In this document: positions 1 to 8,641 of the stretch, one piece after another | Layout of the letters: each line of letters opens with the position of its first letter | Numbering within the stretch: the first letter of the stretch is position 1 | Assembly (NCBI GenBank): GCA_000648925.1 | Contig: JFHF01000039.1 | Coordinates: 1-64,000, forward strand | DNA from: Caballeronia jiangsuensis | GTDB taxonomy: Bacteria; Pseudomonadota; Gammaproteobacteria; Burkholderiales; Burkholderiaceae | Length of the DNA stretch: 64,000 nucleotides | Direction: 5' to 3' | The notes under the pieces: model-generated | What the model was told of the DNA's origin: nothing | Databases searched by the model: none | Seen by the model: the letters and a program-made list of their open reading frames with translations, nothing else | Program-made: the position numbers and the translations under genes

Positions 1-2343
1 CCGGGATTCAGCGGTCCGTATATCGATGGACACGGCGAGTACATCGTCCAGTTTCACGACGACCGGGAACAGCGCGTAGCGGGTCTGAATAGCTGCTTGC
101 TGCGGCTGGCAAAGCCCTTTGCAGGCAAGTGGCAGACCGGCTTTCACATGCCTTATCTGCCGGGTTCGGAGGTTGCCATCGCTTTCTTTGCGGGTAATCC
201 GGACCTTCCTTACATACTTCATGCGCTGCATAACTCGCAGGATACCGACCCGGTTCATCAGGAACACAAATGGCGCACGCGTAACGTCGTCATTCACACG
301 GTTCGCAACAATACGATTCAGGTCGAGGACCGCGAGAATCAAGAACATATCAAGATCGCCACGGAGCCGGGTAAGTCACAACTGAACCTTGGTCACGCGG
401 TGACCGGTGGAGATCAGCTTAGAGGGATCGGATTCGAGCTGCGCAGCGATGCGAAAGGGGCACTGAGGGCCGGTCAGGGTCTGTTGATCTCGACCGAACC
501 ACAGAGCAAGGCGCAAGGTCAGATCACGGATACGAGCGGTGCGACCGCGTTGTTTGAGCGTACGCAAGCGCAAGCCGATGCGTTGGCGCAAGGAGCCAGC
601 GCGTCGAAGGCCGAAATCGCAGACCTGAAGGCCGAAAATCAATGGCTCAAGGACGAACTCACGGACATCAAGAAGCAGGTCATTGCGCTTTCCGCGCCGC
701 ACGGCATCGGACTGGCGACGCCGGATCGCGTGATGATCGGTGCGGGCAAGGACGTGAGCGTGGCGACCTCTCGTGGCTTCAATGTCAGCGCATTCAAGAA
801 CGTCGCCATCGCGGCGCGAGAAGTCCTTTCATTATTCGCGAATACGATGGGCATTCGCATGCTGGCCGCCAAGGGGCCGGTTGAGATTCAAGCGCAATCC
901 GATGTGCTCGCGCTTGCGGCGCAGAAGGATGTCATCGTAACGAGCGCGAACGGCGCGGTGCATGTGCGCGCTGACAAGGAACTGGTGCTCGAATGCGGCG
1001 GTGCGTATGTCGAACTGAAGGACGGGACTATCACCTTGGGCAGCGCCAAGCCGCTGCAACTCAAGCTTCCGGGCATGAAGAAGTCCGCGCCGGAGATCAT
1101 GCATTTGGCTGGGCCTGCGTTCGCGCCCGTGGTAGTGCCGTTTAAAACGGGTTGCGACGCGTGGCTGCATTCTGACAACTTCGCGGAGAACACTACACCT
1201 TCCGGATCGAAGCTGGTGAATTGGGACCACAAACCCTCTCAAGCGCCTACTCCGCTCGTTCCCGCCGAGTCACCTTCGAATGATAAATCCGAGCCGGATA
1301 TTAACCCCACGCGTGAGCCCAAGCTGCCAACCACGCCAAAGGATCAGGTTCCTGAACTAATCAAGCTCAAATCGCCTGCCGCTTGTGACTGGAAACTCAG
1401 ATCGATGGAGCGGGAGTTCACTGGTTACAGTGACACGGACACGTATGAGATGGTAGACGAAAACAAAAATCGAGTAGAGGATGGCCAAGGGAATCCATAT
1501 GTCGGTGGAGGAAAGATTGCTTACGCGTTTAAGCTTAAATATGATTCCGAGACAAAGACGGTCTCGGCAATCACGCGTATCAAAGTAGTACCGGCCGATC
1601 TGGTTCTCTGTGACTTCTCTGGAAATCCTATTCTCAAAGACGGCTTGACGCAATCGATCCCTTACGATCAGGGTCAACATGGCGATATAGTAAGCGACGG
1701 AGCGATCGGAAAGACTGTCCGGGGAGTTGCGATTAAATACCGAGACAAAGCGGGGATAGATCTCGTTGCGCTTAAGCGTAAAGTGGAGGCCACGCTGAAT
1801 AGACATCACGGACTGGTTATTCTCGATGGATGTTCTAGAGAAGGTGGGTGTGGATGGCGTGTCAAGGTCAAGTTCGAGGTGGAGCTTGTCGAGAGCGCTA
1901 ACGACAGTTCGGTTGCCGGAGTTTACCCGAGAGTATTTCTATTTCCTAAGGCCAAACGGGCAAGCTCCGGAGCGTGGGGTGAGGAAGTTCTAACTTTCCA
2001 GGACGGTTTGGTCAAGTATGTTGGCGCACTCGAAGTCAATGTTCTTGTACACGAATGCATGCATCTCTTTGGTGCCCCAGACGAATACTTTGCAATGGGC
2101 GGATTCGTTCATCAACAATACATCACGGACGGAAAGCTCAACTTCAAAAAGGGAGAAGAACTTTCAGGAAGCCTTTCGTGGCAGATTCTTTCAAGAACCA
2201 ATCTCATGGGCTACGCCTCTGATAAGCCACATGCAAATGTCTCGCCCTACTACATCGAGTACGTTCGCAGGCACTTCAGCGAGCTGAACGGTAAGGACTG
2301 GAAGGTTGGTTACGACGAGAGCGAAAGATTTCCCGCTGCATAA
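1..2343 (+). CDS. vgrG: Type VI secretion VgrG tip protein with C-terminal metzincin-like protease domain (5' partial)
   Basis: The reading frame is open from base 1, so the gene starts before the window; 780 residues are visible. The first ~120 visible residues continue the VgrG gp5-like core (FHDDREQRV, AKPFAGKWQTGFHMP). A coiled stretch (LKAENQWLKDELTDIKKQV) and a DUF2345-type beta-helix follow (VMIGAGKDVSVATSRG to LQLKLPGMKK). After a Pro-rich linker near base 1250 comes an unrelated domain of ~350 residues holding HECMHLFGAPD (bases 2050-2082), i.e. HExxHxxGxxD, and a NLMG Met-turn candidate at 2200. That layout is typical of metzincin zinc proteases with Asp as third ligand. VgrG proteins with such extensions deliver the extension as a toxin. 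The extension is visibly less GC-rich than the core. Substrate and target cell cannot be read from the sequence. Confidence 0.9.
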   Translation, partial: PGFSGPYIDGHGEYIVQFHDDREQRVAGLNSCLLRLAKPFAGKWQTGFHMPYLPGSEVAIAFFAGNPDLPYILHALHNSQDTDPVHQEHKWRTRNVVIHTVRNNTIQVEDRENQEHIKIATEPGKSQLNLGHAVTGGDQLRGIGFELRSDAKGALRAGQGLLISTEPQSKAQGQITDTSGATALFERTQAQADALAQGASASKAEIADLKAENQWLKDELTDIKKQVIALSAPHGIGLATPDRVMIGAGKDVSVATSRGFNVSAFKNVAIAAREVLSLFANTMGIRMLAAKGPVEIQAQSDVLALAAQKDVIVTSANGAVHVRADKELVLECGGAYVELKDGTITLGSAKPLQLKLPGMKKSAPEIMHLAGPAFAPVVVPFKTGCDAWLHSDNFAENTTPSGSKLVNWDHKPSQAPTPLVPAESPSNDKSEPDINPTREPKLPTTPKDQVPELIKLKSPAACDWKLRSMEREFTGYSDTDTYEMVDENKNRVEDGQGNPYVGGGKIAYAFKLKYDSETKTVSAITRIKVVPADLVLCDFSGNPILKDGLTQSIPYDQGQHGDIVSDGAIGKTVRGVAIKYRDKAGIDLVALKRKVEATLNRHHGLVILDGCSREGGCGWRVKVKFEVELVESANDSSVAGVYPRVFLFPKAKRASSGAWGEEVLTFQDGLVKYVGALEVNVLVHECMHLFGAPDEYFAMGGFVHQQYITDGKLNFKKGEELSGSLSWQILSRTNLMGYASDKPHANVSPYYIEYVRRHFSELNGKDWKVGYDESERFPAA

Positions 2344-2370
2344 AACCAGACTCCAGACACGGCGAATGAA

Positions 2371-3729
2371 ATGAGACAACGTCTAAATAAAATAATCACA
2401 TTCGGTGCAACAGTTTTGATTTTTTTAGGAATTTTTAATATGTCGAGCGCAGACGCAATCGCATCGAAGCAAGAAGATAGCGTTGGTGGTTTCTCTATAA
2501 GCTCGATGGGTGGAGGAATCTTTGGAACAACCGGCATCGGCGTCCAGATGGACGGGAAGGTCCGCATCGCACTCTCGGATACGCTTACCCAGGACGACAT
2601 CAGCGGTGTTGGAAGCTTCATCAATCAGTTGTCTCCTGACGACCTGCAGAATGCAAGAGAAATTCATCGCCTCCTATGCCAGAACAAGGGGCAAAAGGCA
2701 GACCTGTCGAAGCGGTCGGATTACGCGATTCAGTACTCGGCGACATGTTTCGACGGGCAGCAGCGGACGGTCGTTCAAGGGCCTCTGTTCGATGTCTCGA
2801 CCGAGATTTACCAACCCGCGTTTCAATTCTTCAGACACGTAGTCGACACCTACGTCAGAAGAAGTCGTGCTGATGTGAAGCTTGATGTTGTTGTCGACAG
2901 CGTCGTTCGGCAGAAGGACAGACTCCTTGTGTCCATCAAGCTTGTCAACAGCGGCGACTATCCGATGGATACGCGCGTACCAAGAAAGTGGGATGAACCC
3001 TATGGGCTCTGGATTGTTTGCGAAGCTCCAGAGAAGGATGCTAAGTGGACCGTTCAGCTTTCGGGTTTGCCTCTGTTCAACGAGTCTGAGTATCCTGAAG
3101 AGACTGTCACAATTCCCCCACGACGATCCGTAACCTACCAGTTCCTGATCGTTCCCGACAAAATAATGAAAATGGGAACATACAGGTTTAACGCAAGCGT
3201 GGTCATGGGTATCAGTTCCGATAAGTTTCCCGTCAATAGTATGGGCAGGGTCGATTTTCACTCCGACTATAAGAATCCTCATCACGTAATTTTCGATCGC
3301 GAATACCCGTCGACACCGCAGGAGTGGAAGGACTTCGAAACCCGCAAAGCCAGGGAAGTGTCTTTCCTAATGCCTGGCGCGACGGTTGCCGAACCCGGCT
3401 ATTATCGCGCTGCGTCCGTCGCCGGAACCCGCGATCAGTTCGTGAGGATGCTAGAGCAAGGCGCGGCCGCGCCCGATCTCGATTTTCAGCGCTGGGACCG
3501 CTGGGAATGGGAGGCCGACCCCGCCCGCGCGACCATCTGCAAACCCGGCGAGACGTGCCCGCGCGAGGGGCGCTGGATACTGCGCGCGAAAGACTATTCG
3601 TACGGCAGCAAGGGCGATCTTATCTATCCGCAGCATCAACAGCGTTTCCGGATGAGCGAACAGGTCCCCACCTTTGATATTGCCAACGTCGATCGGTCGA
3701 GACTGTTCTGGGAATGGTTGAGCGCCTGA
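2371..3729 (+). CDS. Exported protein of unknown function; candidate immunity partner of the VgrG protease
   Basis: A 452-residue protein that starts 27 bases after the VgrG stop, in the same direction. The N terminus (MRQRLNKIITFGATVLIFLG) is a signal peptide or membrane anchor, with a likely cleavage after SSADA, so the protein should be periplasmic or secreted. I recognise no enzymatic domain. The middle (residues ~180-310) looks like beta-rich Ig-type sequence. Codon use changes inside the gene: up to about base 3300 it is comparatively AT-rich like the VgrG extension, and the last ~140 codons have the high GC of the surrounding chromosome. Position directly after a toxin-bearing VgrG and export to the periplasm fit an immunity protein, but an accessory or second effector is also possible. 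The function is inferred from context only. Confidence 0.8.
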   Translation: MRQRLNKIITFGATVLIFLGIFNMSSADAIASKQEDSVGGFSISSMGGGIFGTTGIGVQMDGKVRIALSDTLTQDDISGVGSFINQLSPDDLQNAREIHRLLCQNKGQKADLSKRSDYAIQYSATCFDGQQRTVVQGPLFDVSTEIYQPAFQFFRHVVDTYVRRSRADVKLDVVVDSVVRQKDRLLVSIKLVNSGDYPMDTRVPRKWDEPYGLWIVCEAPEKDAKWTVQLSGLPLFNESEYPEETVTIPPRRSVTYQFLIVPDKIMKMGTYRFNASVVMGISSDKFPVNSMGRVDFHSDYKNPHHVIFDREYPSTPQEWKDFETRKAREVSFLMPGATVAEPGYYRAASVAGTRDQFVRMLEQGAAAPDLDFQRWDRWEWEADPARATICKPGETCPREGRWILRAKDYSYGSKGDLIYPQHQQRFRMSEQVPTFDIANVDRSRLFWEWLSA

Positions 3730-3794
3730 CGCGCCAGCCAAGCATCTGGCGTCCGCTTTCTCTACAGCGTCGACGTCATCGGCGACGGCATCGC

Positions 3795-3826
3795 GCCCTT
3801 CGTCATGCGAGACGAAGGGCCTTTCG
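3795..3826 (+). terminator. Hairpin terminator after the VgrG-linked gene
   Basis: Perfect 10-bp inverted repeat GCCCTTCGTC / GACGAAGGGC (3795-3804 and 3811-3820) with a six-base loop, followed by a short pyrimidine run. It lies between two converging genes and could serve both; the T tract is poor. Confidence 0.6.
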
Positions 3827-3862
3827 CTCGCTGACATCGATCGCAAAGCGCCCGATCAAGCA

Positions 3863-4153
3863 TCACACCCCGCCCGGAATCCCCGCACCATCCCCCCGCC
3901 CCATGATCGCCGCAATATTGCCGATAGCCGGCTCCGCGAAACGCACCGGCCGCGCGTCGAGCGGCAGCGGCGCGGGGCCCGAATCCGTCGCGCGCTGATA
4001 GACCGGCAGCGGCGGCGCGCTCTGCGCGCTCGATGCGACCGGGAACACCGGCCCGCCCACGATCCCCACGCCGATGAACGGATGCGCCTGCGCCACCGTC
4101 ACAAGGCCGAAAGTCAGTTGGGCGGCCACCATCGCGTATTTGATCGCTCTCAT
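3863..4153 (-). CDS. Small secreted protein of unknown function
   Basis: A 96-residue protein. The ATG at 4153 is chosen because AGGAG stands 8 bases before it, and because the product then begins with a clean signal peptide (MRAIKYAMVAAQLTFGLVTVAQAHP, cleavage after AQA). The longer frame upstream lacks a ribosome site. The mature part is rich in Pro, Gly and Ala, has no Cys and no recognisable domain. It is divergent from the DMT transporter gene. Function unknown. Confidence 0.6.
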   Translation of the reverse strand: MRAIKYAMVAAQLTFGLVTVAQAHPFIGVGIVGGPVFPVASSAQSAPPLPVYQRATDSGPAPLPLDARPVRFAEPAIGNIAAIMGRGDGAGIPGGV

Positions 4154-4301
4154 TTCCCGTCTCCTGGATTTCAGTTGTTTGTCGATGGAAGCATTCTGCC
4201 CAACGAAAATGAGCGAAAAATGAGCGCGCGAAAGGCACGAATCATCCGAGGGTTCGGTGTCGTCTACACTGAAAAATCGGCGCTCACTGACAATCCTCCC
4301 C

Positions 4302-5357
4302 ATGCACAGCCGATTCACCGCGATCCTCACCGCCCTCGCCGCCGCCGCGCTCTTCGGCGCGACCACGCCAATCGCCAAGGCGCTGCTCGGCCCGATGCCG
4401 CCGTTCATGGTCGCCGGCCTGTTCTATCTCGGCAGCGGCGTCGGCCTCGGCGCGATCCTGCTCGGCCGCGCGTTCTTGGGCGCGACAAACGAAGGCCTGC
4501 GCGCGCGGGAAATCGCGTGGCTCTTCGGCGCGATCGCGTTCGGCGGCGTCGCCGGGCCGGCGCTATTGATGCTCGGACTCACGAGCACGCCGGCCGCGAC
4601 GAGTTCGCTTCTGCTCAATCTGGAAGGCGTGCTGACGGCGGCGATCGCGTGGATCGTGTTTCGGGAGAACGTCGATTTTTCCGTGTTTCTCGGCATGGCC
4701 GCGATCGTCGCGGGCGGCGTCGTGCTCGCCTGGCAGCCGGGCGCGACGCACGCTACGACAGGCGCGCTCTTGATCGCGCTGGCGTGCCTGTGCTGGGCCA
4801 TCGACAACAACCTGACGCGCAGAATCTCGACCGCCGACGCAATGCTGATCGCCTGCGCGAAGGGCCTCGTCGCGGGCGCGGTGAATCTCGGCATCGCGCT
4901 CGCGATGGGCGCGCATCTGCCCGCGCTACACATCGTCGCCGGCGCGATGACGACCGGCTTCGGCGGCTACGGCGTCAGTCTCGTGTTGTTCGTGATCGCG
5001 CTGCGCGGTCTCGGCACGGCGCGCACGGGCGCGTACTTTTCGGTCGCGCCGGTCTTCGGCGTCGCGCTCTCGCTCGCGATGTGGCCGCAGACGCCGGGCG
5101 CGTCCTTCTGGATCGCCGCCGCGCTGATGACGCTCGGCGTATGGCTGCACGTGCGCGAGCGCCACGAACACGTGCACACGCACGAGCGGCTCGAACATAC
5201 GCATCGGCATGTGCATGACGAGCATCATCGGCATGTGCACGACTTTCCGTATTCCGGCGACGAGCCGCATACGCATCCGCACGTGCATCTGCCGATCACG
5301 CATTCACACGCGCATTTCCCCGACATTCATCACCGGCACGCGCACAAGCACGGCTAG
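4302..5357 (+). CDS. DMT/EamA-family transporter with histidine-rich C-terminal tail
   Basis: A 351-residue inner-membrane protein with about ten hydrophobic segments arranged as two EamA repeats (first repeat from AALFGATTPIAKALLG, second from TGALLIALACLCWAID). Drug/metabolite exporters of this family are usually ~300 residues; here the last ~69 residues form a hydrophilic tail with about 25 histidines in HxH patterns (HEHVHTHE, HTHRHVHDEHHRHVHD, HSHAHF). Such tails bind divalent metals (Ni, Co, Zn) in many transporters, so a metal-linked role is inferred. The ATG at 4302 is preferred to an upstream in-frame ATG at 4257 because it begins at the first membrane helix. The stop overlaps by four bases the stop of the convergent dehydrogenase gene. 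Confidence 0.85.
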   Translation: MHSRFTAILTALAAAALFGATTPIAKALLGPMPPFMVAGLFYLGSGVGLGAILLGRAFLGATNEGLRAREIAWLFGAIAFGGVAGPALLMLGLTSTPAATSSLLLNLEGVLTAAIAWIVFRENVDFSVFLGMAAIVAGGVVLAWQPGATHATTGALLIALACLCWAIDNNLTRRISTADAMLIACAKGLVAGAVNLGIALAMGAHLPALHIVAGAMTTGFGGYGVSLVLFVIALRGLGTARTGAYFSVAPVFGVALSLAMWPQTPGASFWIAAALMTLGVWLHVRERHEHVHTHERLEHTHRHVHDEHHRHVHDFPYSGDEPHTHPHVHLPITHSHAHFPDIHHRHAHKHG

Positions 5358-6742
5358 AACACCTTGCCCGGATTGAGCAAGCCGTGCGGATCGAGCGATG
5401 CCTTGATCGCGCGCATCGACGCGATATCGGTTGCGCGGCGCGCGAGGTGCAGATAGTCGCGCTTCTTGACGCCGATGCCGTGCTCCGCCGATATCGAGCC
5501 TTCGAACTCGCGCGTGACGTCGTAGATGACGGCATCGATGTCGTCGTGGTCCTGCTTTCCCCTGCCGGGAAGGTCCACGACGATATGGATGTTGCCGTCG
5601 CCCAGATGGCCGTACGTCATCACGATCGCATCGGGCCAGCGCGCACGCAGACGCGCTTCGCATTGCGCGGCCGCGTCGCCGACCTGCGCGATCGAGAAGC
5701 TCACGTCGTACGCCGCGTAGTTCGGGATGAAGCGATCGTATTCGCCGGGCGCGTCGCGGATCGCCCAGAAATCGCGCGCGTGCGCTTCGTTCGACGCGAT
5801 CGCCGCATCGGTCACGGTGCCCGCTTCGAGCATGGCGCCGAGAAATTCCTCGAAGGCTTCGCCGTGCCGGACGGGATCGGTGCCGACGCTTTCCAGCAGC
5901 ACGTAGAACGGATGCGCATCGGCGAGCGGCGCGCGCAGATTCCTGAGATTGGCGATGACCGTATCGTGATAGCCGGCCCACATCACCTCGAACGCGGACA
6001 CGCCCGGCGCGAGACTCGCCTGCGCGCGCGTGAGCAGCGTGGTGACCGCGGCGAAATCCGGCAGCCCGCACCATGCGGTGGCGGTCGCCGTGGGCTTCGG
6101 ACGCAGGCGCAATACGACGCGCGTGATCACCGCGAGCGTGCCTTCGCTGCCGATCAACAGGTGCCGCAAGTCGTAGCCGCTGTTGTTCTTGATCATCTTG
6201 TTCAGGCCGCCGACGATCTCGCCGCTCGCCAGCACCGCTTCGACGCCGAGCACCTGATCGCGCATCATGCCGTACTTGATGACGCGATTGCCGCCCGCGT
6301 TCGTCGCGAGATTGCCGCCGATGGAGCAGCTGCCGCGCGCGCCGAGATCGAGCGGAAAGTAGAAGCCCGCCGCGCTCGCCGCTTCCTGAACCACTTGCAG
6401 CGGCGTGCCGGCCTCGACGGTCATCGTCGCGGAGATATCGTCGATCTCGACGATGCGGTTCATGCGATCGAGACTCAGCGCCACTTCACCGCCAAGCAGA
6501 TTCGCGCCGCCGACGAGTCCCGTGAGACCGCCTTGCGTGACGACCGGCTGCTTGTGTTTCGCGCAGATGGCGAGCGCCTGCGCGACTTCATCGGTGGTAC
6601 GCGGCCGGATGATCGCGAGCGGCGTCGCGCCGGGCAAGCCGCTCCAGTCCGCGACGCGCCTGTCGCCGAATTCGTCAGGCAACGCCACGACCTGCGCGCC
6701 CAGCGCTTCACGCAATGCCATTACTGCTTCGCTTGCCACCAT
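5354..6742 (-). CDS. FAD-linked D-2-hydroxyacid dehydrogenase (GlcD/D-lactate dehydrogenase family)
   Basis: A 462-residue soluble flavoprotein. It has the PCMH-type FAD-binding half (PVVTQGGLTGLVGGANLL, LDLGARGSCSIGGNLATNAGG, YDLRHLLIGSEGTLAVIT) and the C-terminal FAD-oxidase half with the conserved MTYGHLGDGNIH and EHGIGVKK motifs of the D-lactate, glycolate and D-2-hydroxyglutarate dehydrogenases. It should oxidise a D-2-hydroxyacid to the keto acid, passing electrons on rather than to oxygen; the exact substrate cannot be read. The start at 6742 is preceded by GGAG at a normal distance; upstream codons in the frame look non-coding. No GlcE/GlcF partner genes are nearby, which argues against a glycolate oxidase complex. 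Confidence 0.9.
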   Translation of the reverse strand: MVASEAVMALREALGAQVVALPDEFGDRRVADWSGLPGATPLAIIRPRTTDEVAQALAICAKHKQPVVTQGGLTGLVGGANLLGGEVALSLDRMNRIVEIDDISATMTVEAGTPLQVVQEAASAAGFYFPLDLGARGSCSIGGNLATNAGGNRVIKYGMMRDQVLGVEAVLASGEIVGGLNKMIKNNSGYDLRHLLIGSEGTLAVITRVVLRLRPKPTATATAWCGLPDFAAVTTLLTRAQASLAPGVSAFEVMWAGYHDTVIANLRNLRAPLADAHPFYVLLESVGTDPVRHGEAFEEFLGAMLEAGTVTDAAIASNEAHARDFWAIRDAPGEYDRFIPNYAAYDVSFSIAQVGDAAAQCEARLRARWPDAIVMTYGHLGDGNIHIVVDLPGRGKQDHDDIDAVIYDVTREFEGSISAEHGIGVKKRDYLHLARRATDIASMRAIKASLDPHGLLNPGKVF

Positions 6743-6840
6743 GCGTCGTCTCCGTTCGTTGTTTCGCGTCGATGTCAGATGCGACAGTTTGAACCAAAAC
6801 GCGCGAGAATTACCGGCAATCATCCGGGAGAAACGCGACG

Positions 6841-7119
6841 ATGGAACGGACAGACTACGAAAGCGCGCTGGCTCAACTGACGGGCGCGGCGGAACTGGTC
6901 GCGGCAGGCGTGAGCGGAGATCAACGCGCTCAGGCGTTCGAGATGCTGGCGTTTTTCCGGCTGCGTCAGGCGCGCGCCGGCGAATCGCGTGCGCCGCTCA
7001 CATCCGACGACGAGCTCTTCAGGGACACCGCGATCGCCGCGCTCACGATGGCCGGCAGGAAGGAATTTCTCGCCGCAGCCGCGTTGCTCGAACAGGCGCG
7101 CGGACTGGCTCGGAGTTAA
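6841..7119 (+). CDS. Small hypothetical protein
   Basis: A 92-residue, Ala/Leu-rich, probably all-helical soluble protein (MERTDYESALAQLTGAAELV), with GGGAG-like spacing (CGGGAGAAACGCGACG) before the ATG. It has no signal peptide, Cys or known motif. It is divergent from the FAD dehydrogenase with about 100 bases between the starts. Coding bias supports a real gene; function unknown. Confidence 0.65.
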   Translation: MERTDYESALAQLTGAAELVAAGVSGDQRAQAFEMLAFFRLRQARAGESRAPLTSDDELFRDTAIAALTMAGRKEFLAAAALLEQARGLARS

Positions 7120-7132
7120 ATGCCGGCTGGAA

Positions 7133-7336
7133 CTAGAACAACTCGGTGTCCAGCGGCAGCAGGTTGATCCACTTGACTGCGGTGCGCCGCTCGACGCCAT
7201 CGTCATGGATGGACCGTATCATCACGCGCTGGCCGCGCGCCTCCCCGAGCACTTCGACGATCCTGTTGTGATATCGCGCAAGCGAGCCGCGTAACGGCTT
7301 GCGCTTCCTGCTGTTGCGGGGAGAAACTGCGGGCAT
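7133..7336 (-). CDS. Small basic hypothetical protein
   Basis: A 67-residue ORF with a strongly basic N terminus (SPRNSRKRKPLRGSLARYHN) and a compact C-terminal part (VKWINLLPLDTELF). No clear Shine-Dalgarno lies before the ATG at 7336, so the start is uncertain. It sits convergent to the 92-residue gene. The third-position GC and lack of any alternative ORF make it plausible, but support is modest. Confidence 0.5.
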   Translation of the reverse strand: MPAVSPRNSRKRKPLRGSLARYHNRIVEVLGEARGQRVMIRSIHDDGVERRTAVKWINLLPLDTELF

Positions 7337-7412
7337 TGGACGTGACAGCGATTTATGACGGCCACATCATAACGATGCTCACGCCCGCACTCAAATATTC
7401 AACCTCATTATT

Positions 7413-7871
7413 GTGAACCGCCACACCATGCGTCGAATCACTGTCCGGACTTCGCCCGTTCATGGCCGGGGCGTTTTCGCTCTCGCCGATCTGCCCATCG
7501 GCGCGCTGCTGCTCGAATACAAAGGCCAGCGACTGTCGTGGAAGGAAGCGCAGCGCATGCACGCGAAATCGACTGCGGAAGACGGCCATACCTTCCTCTT
7601 CGGCCTCGATGACGGCAGCGTCATCGACGGTGCGCGCGGCGGCAATTCCGCACGCTGGCTGAATCACAGTTGCGCGCCGAACTGCGAAGCGGAGCAGGAC
7701 GGCGAGCGCGTGTTCATCCGCGCGATCCGGCCGATCGGGAAGGGGCAGGAGTTGTTCATCGACTATTGCCTGACCGTCGATGGCCGCCGCACCGCTGCGT
7801 TGAAGCGGATGTATGCCTGCCGATGTCTCGCGTCGAGCTGCCGGGGAACGATGCTGTCGTCGCGCAAGTAG
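7413..7871 (+). CDS. SET-domain protein (lysine methyltransferase family)
   Basis: A 152-residue, essentially stand-alone SET domain. The motifs are in the right order: SPVHGRGVFA (residues 14-23), the SAM-binding/pseudoknot motif RWLNHSCAPNC (81-91), ELFIDY (113-118), and a post-SET-like cysteine cluster CRCLASSC (136-143). These proteins use S-adenosylmethionine to methylate lysine side chains; bacterial copies are scattered and their targets are mostly unknown. The GTG at 7413 and an ATG at 7428 are both possible starts; neither has a strong ribosome site. It is followed after 165 bases by the sigma-factor operon, with no evidence that they are cotranscribed. Confidence 0.85.
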   Translation: MNRHTMRRITVRTSPVHGRGVFALADLPIGALLLEYKGQRLSWKEAQRMHAKSTAEDGHTFLFGLDDGSVIDGARGGNSARWLNHSCAPNCEAEQDGERVFIRAIRPIGKGQELFIDYCLTVDGRRTAALKRMYACRCLASSCRGTMLSSRK

Positions 7872-8035
7872 CGTTCGCGCTGCATCTCGGCGGACTCGCG
7901 ATCCGTATCGTCGAACGAGGCGACATGGGTCGCGAGACCATCGGCATAGTCATGAATACGGCAAGTGAATCGCAAGGCGCAATGCTATATTGCGCGACAT
8001 ACCCAGCCCGAAGCGCAGCCCGGCTCATTTTGCCC

Positions 8036-8641
8036 ATGACGGACAACACCTCAGGCGGCACCGAGAACTTCGCCCCGGATTCCTCCGACGACGCCGGCCG
8101 GCTGCGTCGCGAGCGCGCCAACCAGATGCTCGCGAACGTGGCGAAGGGCGACGAGCGCGCGTTCGCCGAGTTGTATCGCGCGACATCGCCGCGCGTGTTC
8201 GGCGTGATCGTGCGCATGATCCACGACCGCGGCGAAGCGGAGGACATCCTGCAAGAGGTTTTCGCCACTGCATGGCGCCGCGCGGATACCTTCGATCCGG
8301 CGCGCGGCAGCGCCGTCACCTGGCTCGTCACGCTCGGGCGCAATCGTACGATCGACCGCATGCGGCAGCATCGCGAGGAACTGCTCGGCGAGAACGACAC
8401 GACCGAGATCGCCGACGAATCTCCGACCCCCGCCGTCGCCGCCGAATCCAGCCAGGAGCGGCGGCGGCTCGAACAATGTCTCGACAGGCTCGAACCGCAG
8501 CAGAAGAGCGCGATCCGCGAAGCCTTCTTCACCGGCGCGACGTATAGCGAACTGGCGCAACGGCTCGCCGTGCCGCTCGGCACGATGAAAAGCTGGATTC
8601 GCCGCAGCCTGATGCAACTCAAGACCTGCCTCGAACAATGA
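8036..8641 (+). CDS. ECF-type RNA polymerase sigma factor
   Basis: A 201-residue sigma-70 family protein. Region 2 covers roughly residues 35-100 (DERAFAELYRATSPRVFGVI, HDRGEAEDILQEVFATAWRR) and region 4 lies at 145-200 (LDRLEPQQKSAIREAFFTG, SELAQRLAVPLGTMKSWI). It resembles SigK/RpoE-type ECF factors paired with RskA-like anti-sigmas. The ATG at 8036 gives a normal ECF length; the frame stays open upstream but the extra residues do not look like sigma. Its stop overlaps the anti-sigma start by four bases (ATGA), so the pair should be translationally coupled and heads the lipid-modification operon that follows. Confidence 0.92.
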   Translation: MTDNTSGGTENFAPDSSDDAGRLRRERANQMLANVAKGDERAFAELYRATSPRVFGVIVRMIHDRGEAEDILQEVFATAWRRADTFDPARGSAVTWLVTLGRNRTIDRMRQHREELLGENDTTEIADESPTPAVAAESSQERRRLEQCLDRLEPQQKSAIREAFFTGATYSELAQRLAVPLGTMKSWIRRSLMQLKTCLEQ

